The notes: generated from the sequence alone by a model not told the origin. 64,000 bases of DNA from Zoogloeaceae bacterium G21618-S1 (GCA_027214125.1 JAPWHF010000006.1:161698-225697); one strand, 5' to 3'. Counted from the stretch's first letter, positions 21,133 through 32,766 are shown. Translations and numbers: made by a program.

Positions 21133-23154
21133 ATGGCGATGCTGCTGGCGGTGTCCGAACACCTGATGGGCCGTTTGCGCTACGCGGGCAAGTTCGCCGT
21201 GGTCGGCGGCGTCTTCCTGGCCGCCTTGTGCGTGCTCACCTGGCTGGCGGTGGCGCCGCTGCTCGACGGCGTGCGGCAGGTCGCCGCCGAGCGCCAGGGC
21301 CTGGCGGCGGTGGCGCACCTGACCGGCGCCAGCGCCCGCCTGCGCACCGTGCGCGAAGGCGCCCAGCCGCTGCTGGCCGGGCTGTGGGCCGGCCAGGCCG
21401 ACGCCGCCAGCGCCGCTGCGCAGCTGGCGACAGCCCTGGACGCGCTCGATCCGCTCGCCGAATCGCCGCCCTTCGACGATGCCGCCCGGCGCCGCTGGCA
21501 ACGCATCCGCCAGGAGGCCCGGGCCTTGGCGCCCGACGGCGGCCTTCGCTCGGAGGCGATCTACAACGGCGCCACCGCGCTGGTGGACCAGATCAACCGG
21601 CTGATCCTGCATCTCGGTTACACCTCGGGCCTGAGCCTCGATCCGCACGAGGCTGGCCACTTCGTGCTGCGCGCCTGTGCCGAGGATCTGCCGCGCATCC
21701 AGGAAGCCTTCAACCGCCTGAAGGTCGTGGCCATCGCCGATGCCGTGCAGCAGGCCGCCTTTACCGACGACAAACTGGTGCTGACCCAGGCGGCGCGCGA
21801 AGTGCGCAGTTCGCTGCAGCAACTGACCGACCTCACCGGGCTGGCGCTGCGTGACGCGCCGGCCGTCGACGGCGCCCTCCGCCAGGCCCTGGACGATGTC
21901 GCGCCAGTGCTGGCGCTCACGCGCAAGATCGACGCCGATTTCGTCGCCGCCGACGAACTCGCTATCGACGCCAAGGCCTTTGCCGCCGAGGTGCGGGCCG
22001 CCGAAAGCCTGCTCGAGGGGCTCGATGCCAGCTTTCTCGCCGCGGCCGAGACACTGTTGCTCGAGCGCCAGGCCCGCTTGAACGCTCGCCTGCAGGCGGT
22101 GCTTGGCGGCATGGCGCTGGTGCTGCTGGTGCTGTTGTGGCTGTTCGGCGGCTTCTACGCGGCGGTGCGCCGCGCCGTGCGGGCCTTGTCGGCCGATTCC
22201 AACCGGCTGCTCGACGGTGACCTGACGGTGGGCTTCGCCCTGCGCGGGCGGGACGAGCTGGCCGAAGTCGGCCAGCACCTGGGCGCGGTTGTCGGCGGGT
22301 TGCGCCGACTGATCGGCGAGGTGGCCGAGAGCAGCGAGCAGGTCACCGAGGCGGCGGCCAAGCTGGCGTCCACCGCGCGCGAGCAGGCCGGCGGAGCCGG
22401 CGAGCAGACCGCCGCGGCCGAGGCCACGGTGGCCGCGATGGCGCGCATGTCGGCGCATATCGGCAGCGCCAGCGCCGATGCCGAGGCGGTGCGCCAGCGC
22501 GCCCGCGAAAGCGTGCTGCGCATCGAGTTCGGGCGCGAGCATCTGCAGCAATTGGCCGAGGGGCTGACGCATGCCGACCGCAGCGCCGACACCATGGCCG
22601 CCGCCGCGCTGGCCTTTGTCGACAGCACCCAGAGCATCACCGTGATGACCCGTCGGGTGCGCGAAATTGCCGAGCAGACCAACCTGCTGGCGCTCAACGC
22701 CGCGGTCGAGGCGGCGCGCGCCGGTGAGCAGGGGCGTGGCTTTGCGGTAGTGGCCGGCGAGGTGCGCAAGCTGGCCGAGCGGGCCAACCACAGCGTGGCC
22801 GAAATCGACGGCGTGACCGCCGGCCTCGGCGAGCGTGCCACCGATCTGGCCGACACCGCGCGCTCGAGCAAGGCCGCGCTGGCGACCGGGCTGGCCCATG
22901 TGGACGGGGTGCGCGACACCCTCGATGCGGCCAGCGAGGCCGCCGTCCAGGCCGACCGCGGCATGGACGAGATCGCCGCCATGATGCGCGCCCAGCACGA
23001 CGAAGGCAGCACCGCCTCGACCCAGGCCGGTCACATCGCCGCCCTGGCCGCGCAGCATCAGACCGACATGGAAGACAGCGCGGCGACCGCCCGCGCACTG
23101 GACACCCTGGCCCGGCGCATGAGTGCAGCCATCGGCCGCTTCCGCCTGCGTTGA
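21133..23154 (+). CDS. Methyl-accepting chemotaxis protein in the glt operon
   Basis: 673 residues from ATG at 21133, 11 bases after gltL; the frame is open further upstream but overlaps gltL. Membrane helices at about 17-43 and 319-343 enclose a periplasmic helical domain of about 275 residues. HAMP (about 345-395) and the cytoplasmic signalling domain follow, with the hairpin tip [20 protein letters not shown] near 508. There is no C-terminal CheR/CheB-binding pentapeptide. Its place inside the transport operon, followed by a second binding protein, suggests it senses acidic amino acids, perhaps through a ligand-loaded binding protein. That is inference. Confidence 0.88.
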   Translation: MAMLLAVSEHLMGRLRYAGKFAVVGGVFLAALCVLTWLAVAPLLDGVRQVAAERQGLAAVAHLTGASARLRTVREGAQPLLAGLWAGQADAASAAAQLATALDALDPLAESPPFDDAARRRWQRIRQEARALAPDGGLRSEAIYNGATALVDQINRLILHLGYTSGLSLDPHEAGHFVLRACAEDLPRIQEAFNRLKVVAIADAVQQAAFTDDKLVLTQAAREVRSSLQQLTDLTGLALRDAPAVDGALRQALDDVAPVLALTRKIDADFVAADELAIDAKAFAAEVRAAESLLEGLDASFLAAAETLLLERQARLNARLQAVLGGMALVLLVLLWLFGGFYAAVRRAVRALSADSNRLLDGDLTVGFALRGRDELAEVGQHLGAVVGGLRRLIGEVAESSEQVTEAAAKLASTAREQAGGAGEQTAAAEATVAAMARMSAHIGSASADAEAVRQRARESVLRIEFGREHLQQLAEGLTHADRSADTMAAAALAFVDSTQSITVMTRRVREIAEQTNLLALNAAVEAARAGEQGRGFAVVAGEVRKLAERANHSVAEIDGVTAGLGERATDLADTARSSKAALATGLAHVDGVRDTLDAASEAAVQADRGMDEIAAMMRAQHDEGSTASTQAGHIAALAAQHQTDMEDSAATARALDTLARRMSAAIGRFRLR

Positions 23155-23175
23155 TCCCACCCGAAGGAGAGCACC

Positions 23176-24063
23176 ATGGCCCACCCCGTCCTGCGTCTGA
23201 TGATCCTGATCCTTGCCGGGCTGCCCTGGCAGGCGGCCCAGGCCGGCGAGGTGCTCGACCGCCTGCGGGCCACACGCACCATCACGCTGGCCTATCGCGA
23301 AACCTCGATGCCGTTCTCCTACCAGTGGCCCGGTGGCCAACCGGTGGGCTACAGCCTCGACATCTGCCGGCAGCTGGTGCGCGCCATCGAGAAGCATCTG
23401 GGCGTGAGCCTCACGCAGCGCCTGGTCCCGGTGACCTCGGCCAACCGCATCGAACACCTCGAGCGCGGCGCGGCCGACCTGGAGTGCGGCTCGACCACCA
23501 GCAACAGCGAACGCCGGCAGCGCGTGGCCTTCACCATCCCCACCTTCATCGCCACCACCCGGCTGCTGGTGCGTGCCGACAGCGGCATCCGCGAGATCTG
23601 GGACACCGACGGCAAGACCGTGGTCACCACCCGCGGCACCACCGCCGCCGCCATGCTGCGCGACTTCAACGAGAACCGCCTGCTCGGCGCCCGCGCGCTT
23701 GAAGCGCCCGACCATGCCGCCGCCTTTGCCCGGCTCGCCGCCGGCGAGGCCGACGCCTTCCTGATGGACGACGTGCTGCTGGCCAGCCTGCGCGCCCGCG
23801 CCGAGGCGCCCGAGCGCTTCGTGATCACCGGCAAGACGCTGTCGATCGAGCCGCTGGCGATCATGCTGGCCAAGACCGACCCGGCCTTCAAGGCGCTGGT
23901 CGACACCGCTGTCAAGCAGATGATCCAGACCGGGGAAATCGGCGCGCTCTACCGGCGCTGGTTCGAGTCGCCGATCCCGCCGGACAATCTCAACCTGGCG
24001 CTGCCGATGCACTTTCTGCTCAAGGATTCCTTCCGCGCGCCGACCGACTGGCTGCCCAACTGA
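23176..24063 (+). CDS. Second GltI-like periplasmic amino-acid-binding protein
   Basis: 295 residues, ATG at 23176 with AAGGAG upstream, 21 bases after the chemoreceptor gene. Signal peptide about 1-23 (ends AAQA). It shares with GltI the RETSMPFSYQWPGG start, ANRIEHL, DLECGSTTSN and the C-terminal WFESPIPPDNLNLALP, so it is a clear paralogue. Placement after the chemoreceptor rather than with the permeases suggests a sensory role or a second ligand specificity. A hairpin without a T-run follows the stop (24066-24089). Confidence 0.85.
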   Translation: MAHPVLRLMILILAGLPWQAAQAGEVLDRLRATRTITLAYRETSMPFSYQWPGGQPVGYSLDICRQLVRAIEKHLGVSLTQRLVPVTSANRIEHLERGAADLECGSTTSNSERRQRVAFTIPTFIATTRLLVRADSGIREIWDTDGKTVVTTRGTTAAAMLRDFNENRLLGARALEAPDHAAAFARLAAGEADAFLMDDVLLASLRARAEAPERFVITGKTLSIEPLAIMLAKTDPAFKALVDTAVKQMIQTGEIGALYRRWFESPIPPDNLNLALPMHFLLKDSFRAPTDWLPN

Positions 24064-24152
24064 GACGCCACCGGGCGCCGCCGGTGGCGGGGGCGGGCAG
24101 GGCGATCTAAGCTGAACCAAGCGCGGCATACGAGCCGTGCCGGGAGTGCCTT

Positions 24153-24452
24153 ATGAGATGGCCTGCCTTTGTGATCCTCGCCAGCCTGCTGGTCGCGCCG
24201 CTGACGGCCGATGCGCAGACCCGCTACGTGGTGGTCAACGGCCAGCGACTCGATACCGCCGGCATGGCGCGACTCGATCGCGCGGCCTGCCTGCGCGTGC
24301 CCAACGGGCGCTACTGGATCGACATGCGCTCGGGCGTCTGGGGCTACGAGGGCGGCGCGCCGCAGGGGCGTGTCGGCGACAACTGCCGCCAGCGGCGCAA
24401 GAGCCTCAGCGAGCGCGGCCTGCTCTATAGCCCGGGCGAGCTGATGCGCTAA
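24153..24452 (+). CDS. Small secreted hypothetical protein
   Basis: 99 residues with a clear signal peptide (about 1-22, ends ADA before Q). The mature part begins RYVVVNGQRLD and contains ACLRVPNGRYWIDMRSG-WGYEG, then a basic tail. Two cysteines remain after processing (in RAACLRV and GDNCRQ). It resembles small periplasmic proteins of unknown role seen across Proteobacteria. It is 89 bases after the binding protein, separated by a hairpin, and ahead of groES. Confidence 0.7.
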   Translation: MRWPAFVILASLLVAPLTADAQTRYVVVNGQRLDTAGMARLDRAACLRVPNGRYWIDMRSGVWGYEGGAPQGRVGDNCRQRRKSLSERGLLYSPGELMR

Positions 24453-24539
24453 TCGGTATGGCGCGATGCCTGGCTTGAACGAGTTGCCGGGCCGACAGCG
24501 CAGCACACGCCGTTTAAAAAATTCTTTTCATGCCCCGAC

Positions 24540-24568
24540 TTGAAATCACCCTGTGCCGTCCCTATTAT
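24540..24568 (+). promoter_or_regulatory. groESL promoter (sigma-70 with overlapping sigma-32-like elements)
   Basis: TTGAAA (24540-24545) and TATTAT (24563-24568) are separated by exactly 17 bases. The same sequence reads CTTGAA (24539) and CCCTAT (24560), 15 bases apart, resembling a heat-shock sigma-32 promoter. Transcription would start inside the CIRCE operator. Confidence 0.7.
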
Positions 24569-24594
24569 TAGCACTCGTTGGCAGGGAGTGCTAA
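24568..24594. promoter_or_regulatory. CIRCE operator (HrcA binding site)
   Basis: TTAGCACTC, nine bases, GAGTGCTAA: a perfect CIRCE inverted repeat overlapping the groESL start site. It implies HrcA repression in addition to any heat-shock sigma factor control. Confidence 0.97.
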
Positions 24595-24684
24595 CAACCG
24601 GGGTCGCAAGCCGCCGGTTCTCTGTTTTCCCTAAGCGCGGCACTGAGCCGCAAGCAATCGAATTTGTTCCAAGGAGAGAACTCG

Positions 24685-24975
24685 ATGAAAATTCGTCCTT
24701 TGCATGATCGCGTCATCGTCAAGCGTATTGAAGCCGAGCGCACCACGGCCAGTGGCATCGTGATTCCGGATTCCGCCGGCGAGAAGCCTGATCAGGGCGA
24801 AATCCTGGCTGTCGGCAACGGCAAGATCCAGGACAACGGCGAAGTGCGCCCGATGGCCGTCAAGGTCGGCGACCGTGTGCTGTTCGGCAAGTATGCCGGT
24901 CAGGGCGTCAAGGTCGATGGCGAGGAAGTCCTCGTCATGCGCGAAGAAGACATCATGGGCGTGGTCGAGGCCTGA
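24685..24975 (+). CDS. groES: Co-chaperonin GroES
   Basis: 96 residues from ATG at 24685 after AAGGAG; an in-frame ATG 21 bases earlier precedes the ribosome site and is unlikely. The N-terminus [14 protein letters not shown], mobile loop [15 protein letters not shown] and C-terminus [12 protein letters not shown] are standard. It caps the GroEL chamber. Confidence 0.98.
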   Translation: MKIRPLHDRVIVKRIEAERTTASGIVIPDSAGEKPDQGEILAVGNGKIQDNGEVRPMAVKVGDRVLFGKYAGQGVKVDGEEVLVMREEDIMGVVEA

Positions 24976-25021
24976 GGCCTGTCCGCTACCACGTTCAACG
25001 CAATTCACAGTATTCAGCTAG

Positions 25022-26677
<1,656 letters not shown>

Positions 26678-26700
26678 TTGCCCAGGCGCCATTTGCCTCG

Positions 26701-26727
26701 AAAGCCCCGCTCCGGCGGGGCTTTTTC
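26701..26727 (+). terminator. Rho-independent terminator of groESL
   Basis: AAAGCCCCGC (26701-26710), loop TCCG, GCGGGGCTTT (26715-26724), then more T. Confidence 0.92.
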
Positions 26728-26981
26728 GTTGACAGCCGTGCCGTCGTGAGGGCGCCGTGGCGTGTCAAAGCGTCCGCGTGCGAAGACGAACCGCCCGGGG
26801 ACGCGCAAGCGTGGGATAATCGAGCGGAAAAAAGCGGCAGGGAGCGAACCGATGCTTGTTCGCGGCAGCTCCCTGGAGCGAGAAATCCGGAAGATTTCTG
26901 GCTCCCGAAGACCGAGTAAAGGAGAACAGCGGGATTGAAGTTATCGATTTCCGCTTACGTCAAACTTACAGTCTGTCCAGC
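26728..26981 (+). other. Leader region upstream of a two-component system
   Basis: No gene is supported here, although the next frame is open from 26856. A -10-like GATAAT occurs at 26815-26820 without a clear -35. Downstream are two inverted repeats: CAGGGAGC (26838) pairs with GCTCCCTG (26868), with an inner CGAAC/GTTCG pair, and GAAATC/GATTTC lies near 26881-26897. AAAGGAGAA near 26920 is a ribosome-site-like block 55 bases before the chosen start. An earlier start inside this region therefore cannot be excluded. Confidence 0.4.
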
Positions 26982-27656
26982 ATGCGAATACTTCTAGCGG
27001 AAGACGATCCGGTTATCGCCGACGGCTTGATCAGGGCGCTCAAACGCGCGGGCTATGCCGTCGATCATGTGGCAACCGGTTCGGAAGCGGATACGGCCCT
27101 GTTGGGGCAGTCGTACGATCTTGTCATTCTCGATCTCGGGCTGCCAAAACTGCCGGGTATCGAAGTGCTGAAGCGCTTGCGCGGCAGAAAGTCGGCCACG
27201 CCGGTGTTGATTCTTACTGCGCAGGACGGCGTCGATGACCGTGTTCGTGGCTTGGATGCCGGGGCGGACGATTACCTCACCAAACCCTTTGCACTACCCG
27301 AACTTGAGGCGCGCGTGCGTGCGCTGACGCGGCGCGGCACCGGCCAGCCGCGTTGCATTGAGCTGGGCTCCTTGAGCTACGACCAAGCGGATCGGGTGGT
27401 CAAGATTGCCGCGCAGGTAGTCGAATTCTCGGCGCGCGAAATGGGCTTGCTGGAGATTTTCATCCTGCGCGCGGGGCGGCTTGTCAGCAAGGATCAACTG
27501 GTCGATCAGCTGTGCGGCTGGGGCGAAGAAGTGTCAAACAACGCCATTGAGGTGTACGTGCACCGCCTGCGCAAAAAACTCGAAGCCAGCGGCGTGCGCA
27601 TCGTGACGGTGCGCGGCCTGGGCTATTGTCTGGAAAAACCCGAGGACGCCGCGTGA
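26982..27656 (+). CDS. OmpR-family response regulator (TctD/QseB-like)
   Basis: 224 residues from ATG at 26982, where receiver homology begins (MRILLAEDDP). Receiver domain 1-115 with phospho-acceptor D51 and KPF near 101; C-terminal OmpR/PhoB winged helix (about 125-220, ending HRLRKKLEASGVRIVTVRGL). The partner kinase follows 49 bases downstream. The pair most resembles the TctD/TctE group that controls uptake of tricarboxylates, but the signal is not known. Confidence 0.85.
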   Translation: MRILLAEDDPVIADGLIRALKRAGYAVDHVATGSEADTALLGQSYDLVILDLGLPKLPGIEVLKRLRGRKSATPVLILTAQDGVDDRVRGLDAGADDYLTKPFALPELEARVRALTRRGTGQPRCIELGSLSYDQADRVVKIAAQVVEFSAREMGLLEIFILRAGRLVSKDQLVDQLCGWGEEVSNNAIEVYVHRLRKKLEASGVRIVTVRGLGYCLEKPEDAA

Positions 27657-27705
27657 CCGGTTCCGCCGGCAGCCTGGGAGGCGGTCGTCGCAGCGGGGTG
27701 GGGCG

Positions 27706-29184
27706 GTGATCTCCAAGGCCGCCCGCGCCATGCGCGCCGACAAGGCGGCATCCAAGGAAGAGCGCAAGGGCGGGCAATTCAACTCGCTGTTTGGCGAGAT
27801 CCTCGACTGGATGCTCGCGCCGCTGCTGTTTCTGTGGCCGATCTCGATCATCGTCACACACAACGTTGCCGACAACATTGCCAACGAGCCCTACGACCGC
27901 GCCATGGCCGAGAGCGTGCGCACGTTGGCACGCCTGGTGGTGCTGGACGAAAAAACAGTGCGAGTGGATTTTCCTGCACCGCCACGGGTGTTGTTCCGCG
28001 CCGACCGTGACGACACGGTCTATTACCAGGTGGCCGACCACCAGGGCGAAGTGGTTGCCGGCGATTGGGAGATTCCCTGGGTGCCGCCGCCCATCCGGCT
28101 GCTGCCCGATGATGTGCTCTATCGCGACGCGGTGATCCAGGGCGAAGAGGTGCGCGTGGCCTATCAGTTCATGCGCGCCTATCCCGAACCCAGCAGTCCG
28201 CTGGTGTTGGTGCAGATTGCCGAGACGCGCAACAAGCGGGCCGAACTGGCCTCGCGCGTGGTCACCGGGGTGTTGCTGCCGCAGTTCGCCATCATCCCGC
28301 TGGCAGTCATTCTGGTGTGGGTGGGCCTGTCGCGCGGTATTTCTCCATTGAACCGCTTGCAAGGCGTGATTCGTCGCCGGCGGCCGACCGATCTGGCGCC
28401 CATCTCGACCGCCGGGGTGCCCGAAGAATTGCGCCCGCTGATCGTCGCGTTCAACGACATGATGGCGCGCCTTGAAGAAAACCTGCAGGCGCAGCAACGC
28501 TTCATTGCTGACGCCGCGCACCAGATGCGGACGCCGCTCACCGGTCTGCGTATGCAGACCGAGTTGGCGCTGAACGAGTCCGATCCCGAGATGCTTCACG
28601 AGGCGCTGACCCGCATCGCGCTGAGCACCCATCGCGCCAGCCACTTGATCAACCAGTTGCTCACGCTCGCCCGGGCGGAATCCAGCTCGGAAAAAATCTA
28701 TGCGGTCGATCGCGTTGACCTGGAGATATTGGTGCGCGAAGTGGCGCTCGATCTCTATCCGCGCGCCCAGGTCAAGAATATCGACCTGGGTGTGGAAGAC
28801 ACCGGCTGGCCGCTGCTGATCGACGGCAATCCGGTTTTGCTGCGCGAAATGATCATGAACCTGATGGACAACGCCATCAAATATACCCCGGTCGGGGGGC
28901 GTGTGACCGCGCGAACCCAAGCCACGGAGTTCGCAATTCTTGAGGTGGAGGACACCGGCGCCGGAATCCCCGAGGAAGACCGGGAGCGCGTGTTTGAACG
29001 CTTTTACCGGGTACTCGGCAGCGGTGAGGATGGTTCCGGTCTCGGCTTGCCGATCGTGCGTGAGATTGCGGAGTTGCATCGCGCGACCGTGACGCTCAAG
29101 TCCAGCCCCACAGGCACAGGTACGCTGGCCCAGGTGATCTTCCCGCGCAGCTATACGCGGCGGCCTACTGCCGACGTGTCATGA
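27706..29184 (+). CDS. Sensor histidine kinase (TctE-like)
   Basis: 492 residues, GTG at 27706; an ATG at 27730 is an alternative. First membrane helix about 34-52, periplasmic 2CSK_N-like domain about 55-185, second helix about 185-208, HAMP-like segment, then the H-box FIADAAHQMRTPLTGLRMQ near 265 and ATPase boxes (NLMDNAIKYTP, DTGAGIPEED, GSGLGLPIV). It phosphorylates the response regulator encoded upstream. No target gene is obvious beside it, because the next gene is tRNA-Phe. Confidence 0.85.
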   Translation: MISKAARAMRADKAASKEERKGGQFNSLFGEILDWMLAPLLFLWPISIIVTHNVADNIANEPYDRAMAESVRTLARLVVLDEKTVRVDFPAPPRVLFRADRDDTVYYQVADHQGEVVAGDWEIPWVPPPIRLLPDDVLYRDAVIQGEEVRVAYQFMRAYPEPSSPLVLVQIAETRNKRAELASRVVTGVLLPQFAIIPLAVILVWVGLSRGISPLNRLQGVIRRRRPTDLAPISTAGVPEELRPLIVAFNDMMARLEENLQAQQRFIADAAHQMRTPLTGLRMQTELALNESDPEMLHEALTRIALSTHRASHLINQLLTLARAESSSEKIYAVDRVDLEILVREVALDLYPRAQVKNIDLGVEDTGWPLLIDGNPVLLREMIMNLMDNAIKYTPVGGRVTARTQATEFAILEVEDTGAGIPEEDRERVFERFYRVLGSGEDGSGLGLPIVREIAELHRATVTLKSSPTGTGTLAQVIFPRSYTRRPTADVS

Positions 29185-29221
29185 GGCGGAACGCCGCCCA
29201 CAAAAAACAGCGTGGGGGTGT

Positions 29222-29249
29222 TTGACGTGGCAAATTATTCAGCTATAAT
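29222..29249 (+). promoter_or_regulatory. tRNA-Phe promoter
   Basis: TTGACG (29222-29227), 16 bases, TATAAT (29244-29249), followed by a GC-rich GCGCCC discriminator typical of stringently controlled stable-RNA promoters. Confidence 0.85.
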
Positions 29250-29262
29250 GCGCCCTCTTTTG

Positions 29263-29338
29263 GGCCAGTTAGCTCAGTTGGTAGAGCAGCGGATTGAAAA
29301 TCCGCGTGTCCTTGGTTCGATTCCGAGACTGGCCACCA
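29263..29338 (+). tRNA. tRNA-Phe (anticodon GAA)
   Basis: 76-nt cloverleaf: acceptor GGCCAGT pairs with ACTGGCC, D arm GCTCAGTTGGTAGAGC, anticodon stem GCGGA/TCCGC with loop TTGAAAA (anticodon GAA at 29296-29298), T arm with GGTTCGATTCC, and the CCA end encoded in DNA. Confidence 0.97.
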
Positions 29339-29345
29339 AAACACC

Positions 29346-29382
29346 AAAAGCGCCGACCCGATGGGTCGGCGCTTTTCTTTTC
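29346..29382 (+). terminator. Rho-independent terminator after tRNA-Phe
   Basis: AAAAGCGCCGACCC (29346-29359), GAT loop, GGGTCGGCGCTTTT (29363-29376), then CTTTT. A perfect 14-base stem. Confidence 0.92.
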
Positions 29383-29450
29383 GGCAGCCGGTTTCTCGCC
29401 ACGTGGCATGCGCCGACCCGGTGGCCGACTCGGCTGACAATGCTCAAGCT

Positions 29451-29476
29451 TTGGCAGTGGGGCCGGGTGATATAAT
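29451..29476 (+). promoter_or_regulatory. hemA promoter (extended -10)
   Basis: TATAAT at 29471-29476 is preceded by TG one base upstream (TGATATAAT), an extended -10. The best -35 (TTGGCA, 29451) is only 14 bases away, so the extended -10 probably dominates. Confidence 0.6.
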
Positions 29477-29508
29477 TCGCGCTCCGTCCGCCCCAGATCA
29501 TCCGCTGC

Positions 29509-30765
29509 ATGCCTCTTTTCGCGCTTGGCTTGAATCACCACACGGCACCGCTTGCCATTCGAGAGCGCGTGTCGTTTCAGCCTGAGCGTCTTCTGGGCGC
29601 GCTCAAGGATCTGACCTCGGTGCAGGTGCAGGAGGCCGCCATTCTGTCGACCTGCAATCGGACGGAGCTGTACTTCTCTACCGATACACCCGAGTTTGCC
29701 GCCGACTGGCTGGCGCGCTACCACGATCTGCCGCTGGCAGACATGGCACCCTATTTGTACACCTATCCCGCACACGACGCGGTCCGCCATGTGTTTCGGG
29801 TGGCCAGCGGACTGGATTCGATGGTGCTGGGTGAGCCGCAGATTCTGGGTCAGGTCAAAGATGCTGTCCGCCACGCCGAAGAGGCGGGCACGCTTGGTAC
29901 TACGCTTCATCAGCTGTTTCAGCGCACTTTTTCGGTCGCCAAAGAGGTGCGCTCCAGCACGGCGATTGGCGCCAATGTGGTGTCGATGGCAGCGGCGTCG
30001 GTGCATCTGGCCGAGCGCATTTTTGAGCGCATGTCGGATCAGCGGGTGCTGTTCATTGGCGCTGGCGAAATGATCGAGTTGTGCGCCGCGCACTTTGCCG
30101 GCACCAAGCCGCGCCGCCTGACGATTGCCAACCGGACCGAAGCGCGCGCGCAGGGCTTGGCCGACCGCTTTGGCGGCGACACCTTACGCCTCGACCTGAT
30201 TGGCGACGTCATGGCTCAGTACGACGTGATTGTGTCCTGTACTGCCGCGCCCCTGCCCATCATTGGCTTGGGCATGGTCGAGCGCGCGCTCAAGGCGCGT
30301 CGCCACCGGCCGATGGTGATGGTCGATCTGGCGGTGCCGCGCGACATCGAGCGCGAGATCGCCGATCTGGACGATGTGTTTCTTTACACCGTTGATGATT
30401 TGGCCCAACTCGTGGCCTCGGGCAAGGAGACGCGTCAGTCGGCGGTGGTCGAGGCCGAGGGCATCATCGACGAGCGCGTGCGTGGATTTTTCTCGTGGCT
30501 CGAAGGGCGCGACGCGGTGCCGGTGATCAGGGCGCTGCGCGAAGAGGCAGAGCGGGTGCGTCAGCAGGAACTGATGCGCGCAGCCAAACGCCTGGCCAAG
30601 GGCGACGACCCTCAGAAGGTGCTTGAGGCTTTGAGTCAGGGCATCACCAACAAGCTGATTCACGGCCCGTCGCGCTATCTCAACCAAGCCGAAGGCGATG
30701 CGCTGGCTGAAGCCGGACGCGTGGTCAGCACCCTGTTTCAGCTCGATCGCAACGATCGTCACTAG
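29509..30765 (+). CDS. hemA: Glutamyl-tRNA reductase
   Basis: 418 residues, ATG at 29509. Catalytic Cys in STCNRTELY (C49), GLNHHTAPL at the start, [15 protein letters not shown] near 107, NADPH-binding Rossmann segment [12 protein letters not shown] near 182, and a C-terminal dimerisation helix. It makes glutamate-1-semialdehyde, the first committed step of C5-pathway tetrapyrrole synthesis. It is followed by prfA and prmC, the usual proteobacterial order. Confidence 0.97.
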   Translation: MPLFALGLNHHTAPLAIRERVSFQPERLLGALKDLTSVQVQEAAILSTCNRTELYFSTDTPEFAADWLARYHDLPLADMAPYLYTYPAHDAVRHVFRVASGLDSMVLGEPQILGQVKDAVRHAEEAGTLGTTLHQLFQRTFSVAKEVRSSTAIGANVVSMAAASVHLAERIFERMSDQRVLFIGAGEMIELCAAHFAGTKPRRLTIANRTEARAQGLADRFGGDTLRLDLIGDVMAQYDVIVSCTAAPLPIIGLGMVERALKARRHRPMVMVDLAVPRDIEREIADLDDVFLYTVDDLAQLVASGKETRQSAVVEAEGIIDERVRGFFSWLEGRDAVPVIRALREEAERVRQQELMRAAKRLAKGDDPQKVLEALSQGITNKLIHGPSRYLNQAEGDALAEAGRVVSTLFQLDRNDRH

Positions 30766-30809
30766 CTGAACTCTTTTGTGGCGTGCCGGCAACGGCGCAC
30801 CGGACCCCT

Positions 30810-31895
30810 ATGAAGCTATCCATTCGCGACAAACTCGAGCAGTTGGCGGTCCGCCTTGAAGAGCTGGATCGCCAGATGTCTGACGGCTCGGTGCCGCTCG
30901 ACGGTGCTACCTTGCGCCGGCTTGGCCAGGAGCGCGCCGAGCTTGAGCCCGCGGTGCAGGCCTACGCCGATTTTCGCCAGGCCGAGCAGGACGCCGAGGC
31001 CGCCCGCGAGATGCTGTCCGACCCGGAAATGGCGGCGCTGGCGCGCGAAGAGATTGAGGCCTGCGAGGCGCGTCTGGCGTCCCTCGAGAAAACGCTGCAG
31101 GCAGCGCTGCTGCCCAAAGACCCTGACGACGGCCGCAATTTGTTTCTCGAAGTGCGCGCAGGCACGGGCGGCGAGGAGGCGGCGTTGTTTGCCAACGATT
31201 TGCTGCGCATGTATCTGCGCTACGCCGAGTCGCGGCGCTGGAAGGTCGAGACCGTGTCCTTGTCTGAGTCTGAACTGGGCGGCGTCAAGGAGGCGGTGGT
31301 TCGCATTCTGGGCGACGGGGCCTATGCGCGGCTCAAGTTCGAATCGGGCGGCCATCGCGTGCAGCGCGTGCCGGCGACCGAAACCCAGGGGCGGATTCAC
31401 ACCTCGGCGTGCACCGTGGCGGTGATGCCCGAAGCCGACGAAATCGAAGAGGTGGCGCTCAACCCGGCCGACCTGCGCATCGACACCTATCGCGCCAGCG
31501 GCGCGGGCGGCCAGCACATCAACAAGACCGATTCTGCGGTGCGCATCACCCATCTGCCGACGGGCATCGTCGTGGAGTGTCAGGATGACCGCTCGCAGCA
31601 CCGCAACAAGGCGCAAGCCATGTCGGTGCTGGCGGCACGGATTCGGGATGTGCAACAGCGGGCGCGGCATGAGTCGGAGGCGGCCACCCGCAAGTCGCTG
31701 GTGGGCAGCGGCGATCGCTCCGAGCGCATCCGCACCTACAATTTTCCGCAAGGCCGGGTTACCGATCATCGTATCAATCTCACACTGTACAAGCTCGACG
31801 CCATCCTCGAAGGCGCGTTGGACGAAGTCGTCGATGCGTTGACGGCCGAGCATCAGGCTGATCAGCTCGCCGCCCTGGCCGATGACGAACGCTGA
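30810..31895 (+). CDS. prfA: Peptide chain release factor 1
   Basis: 361 residues from ATG at 30810, where RF1 homology begins ([12 protein letters not shown]). The stop-codon-reading PAT tripeptide is in [15 protein letters not shown], and the catalytic GGQ is at residues 233-235 ([15 protein letters not shown]). PAT rather than SPF marks RF1, which reads UAA and UAG. The methyltransferase for its GGQ glutamine, PrmC, is encoded next and overlaps by 14 bases. Confidence 0.97.
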   Translation: MKLSIRDKLEQLAVRLEELDRQMSDGSVPLDGATLRRLGQERAELEPAVQAYADFRQAEQDAEAAREMLSDPEMAALAREEIEACEARLASLEKTLQAALLPKDPDDGRNLFLEVRAGTGGEEAALFANDLLRMYLRYAESRRWKVETVSLSESELGGVKEAVVRILGDGAYARLKFESGGHRVQRVPATETQGRIHTSACTVAVMPEADEIEEVALNPADLRIDTYRASGAGGQHINKTDSAVRITHLPTGIVVECQDDRSQHRNKAQAMSVLAARIRDVQQRARHESEAATRKSLVGSGDRSERIRTYNFPQGRVTDHRINLTLYKLDAILEGALDEVVDALTAEHQADQLAALADDER

Positions 31896-32727
31896 GACCA
31901 TCGGCGGTGCACTGGCCGCCTGCCGAGGCCGGATCGACCGTGTCGACGCCCGCATTCTGCTGGCGGAGACGATCGGTCGGCCGGCCAGCTATCTGGTGGC
32001 CTACCCGGAAGCGCCGCTAACCGCTGAGCAGCAGCACCGCTTTGCCGACTGGGTGACGCGGCGCGCGCAGGGCGAACCGGTCGCGTATCTGGTGGGCTCG
32101 CGTGAATTCTATGGCCGGCGCTTTGAGGTCTCATCGGCGGTGCTGATTCCGCGGCCGGAAACCGAAGGCCTTGTGGAGCTGGCAAAAGAGACGTTCCCGA
32201 ATGCGCCGAGCGCTGTACTGGACCTGGGGACGGGTAGCGGCGCGATTGCCATCACGCTGGCCTTGCTCTGGCCCGACGCCGAGGTCATGGCGGTGGATCG
32301 TTCCGCTGACGCCTTGGCCGTGGCGAGGCGCAATGCGCATCGACTGGGCGCACGGGTCCGCTTCGCCGAAAGCGACTGGTTCTCAGCGGTGCCGGCTGAG
32401 ATGTGCTTTGATCTGATAGTGTCCAATCCGCCCTACGTGGCCGCAGGCGATCCGCATCTGGCCGAGGGCGATGTGCGTTTCGAGCCCGTGTCTGCCCTGG
32501 CTGCTGGGCCGGACGGGCTTGACGATATCCGGCGAATTGCCGGCCAGAGCGTCCCGAGGCTTGCACCGGGTGCTTGTCTTTTCATCGAGCATGGCTACGA
32601 TCAAGCAGAGGCGGTGAGTGCCATTCTGGGTCGGTCGGGCCTCAAGCGCGTGCAGACATGGCCCGACCTGGCAGGTATTCCTCGCATCACCGGGGGCTGG
32701 CTTGACGCTTCGGCGGACGAAGCCTAA
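31882..32727 (+). CDS. prmC: Release factor glutamine methyltransferase
   Basis: 281 residues, ATG at 31882 overlapping the end of prfA. N-terminal helical domain, then a SAM-binding domain with [17 protein letters not shown] near 113 and the substrate-glutamine motif NPPY at 182-185. It methylates the GGQ glutamine of RF1 and RF2. The overlap implies translational coupling. Confidence 0.96.
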   Translation: MTNAETIGGALAACRGRIDRVDARILLAETIGRPASYLVAYPEAPLTAEQQHRFADWVTRRAQGEPVAYLVGSREFYGRRFEVSSAVLIPRPETEGLVELAKETFPNAPSAVLDLGTGSGAIAITLALLWPDAEVMAVDRSADALAVARRNAHRLGARVRFAESDWFSAVPAEMCFDLIVSNPPYVAAGDPHLAEGDVRFEPVSALAAGPDGLDDIRRIAGQSVPRLAPGACLFIEHGYDQAEAVSAILGRSGLKRVQTWPDLAGIPRITGGWLDASADEA

Positions 32728-32766
32728 AATTTCCCGACTTATTAACTCAACTATTCGAGCGTCCCC

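Noticed and set aside
20203-24129. 1308-codon minus-strand open frame
   Set aside because: Antisense to gltL, the chemoreceptor and the second binding protein. It is low-complexity Gly/His/Arg-rich sequence without domains.
29222-29382. tRNA-Phe as an integration site for a mobile element
   Set aside because: The gene is followed at once by its own terminator and hemA, with no integrase and no partial tRNA copy in view.
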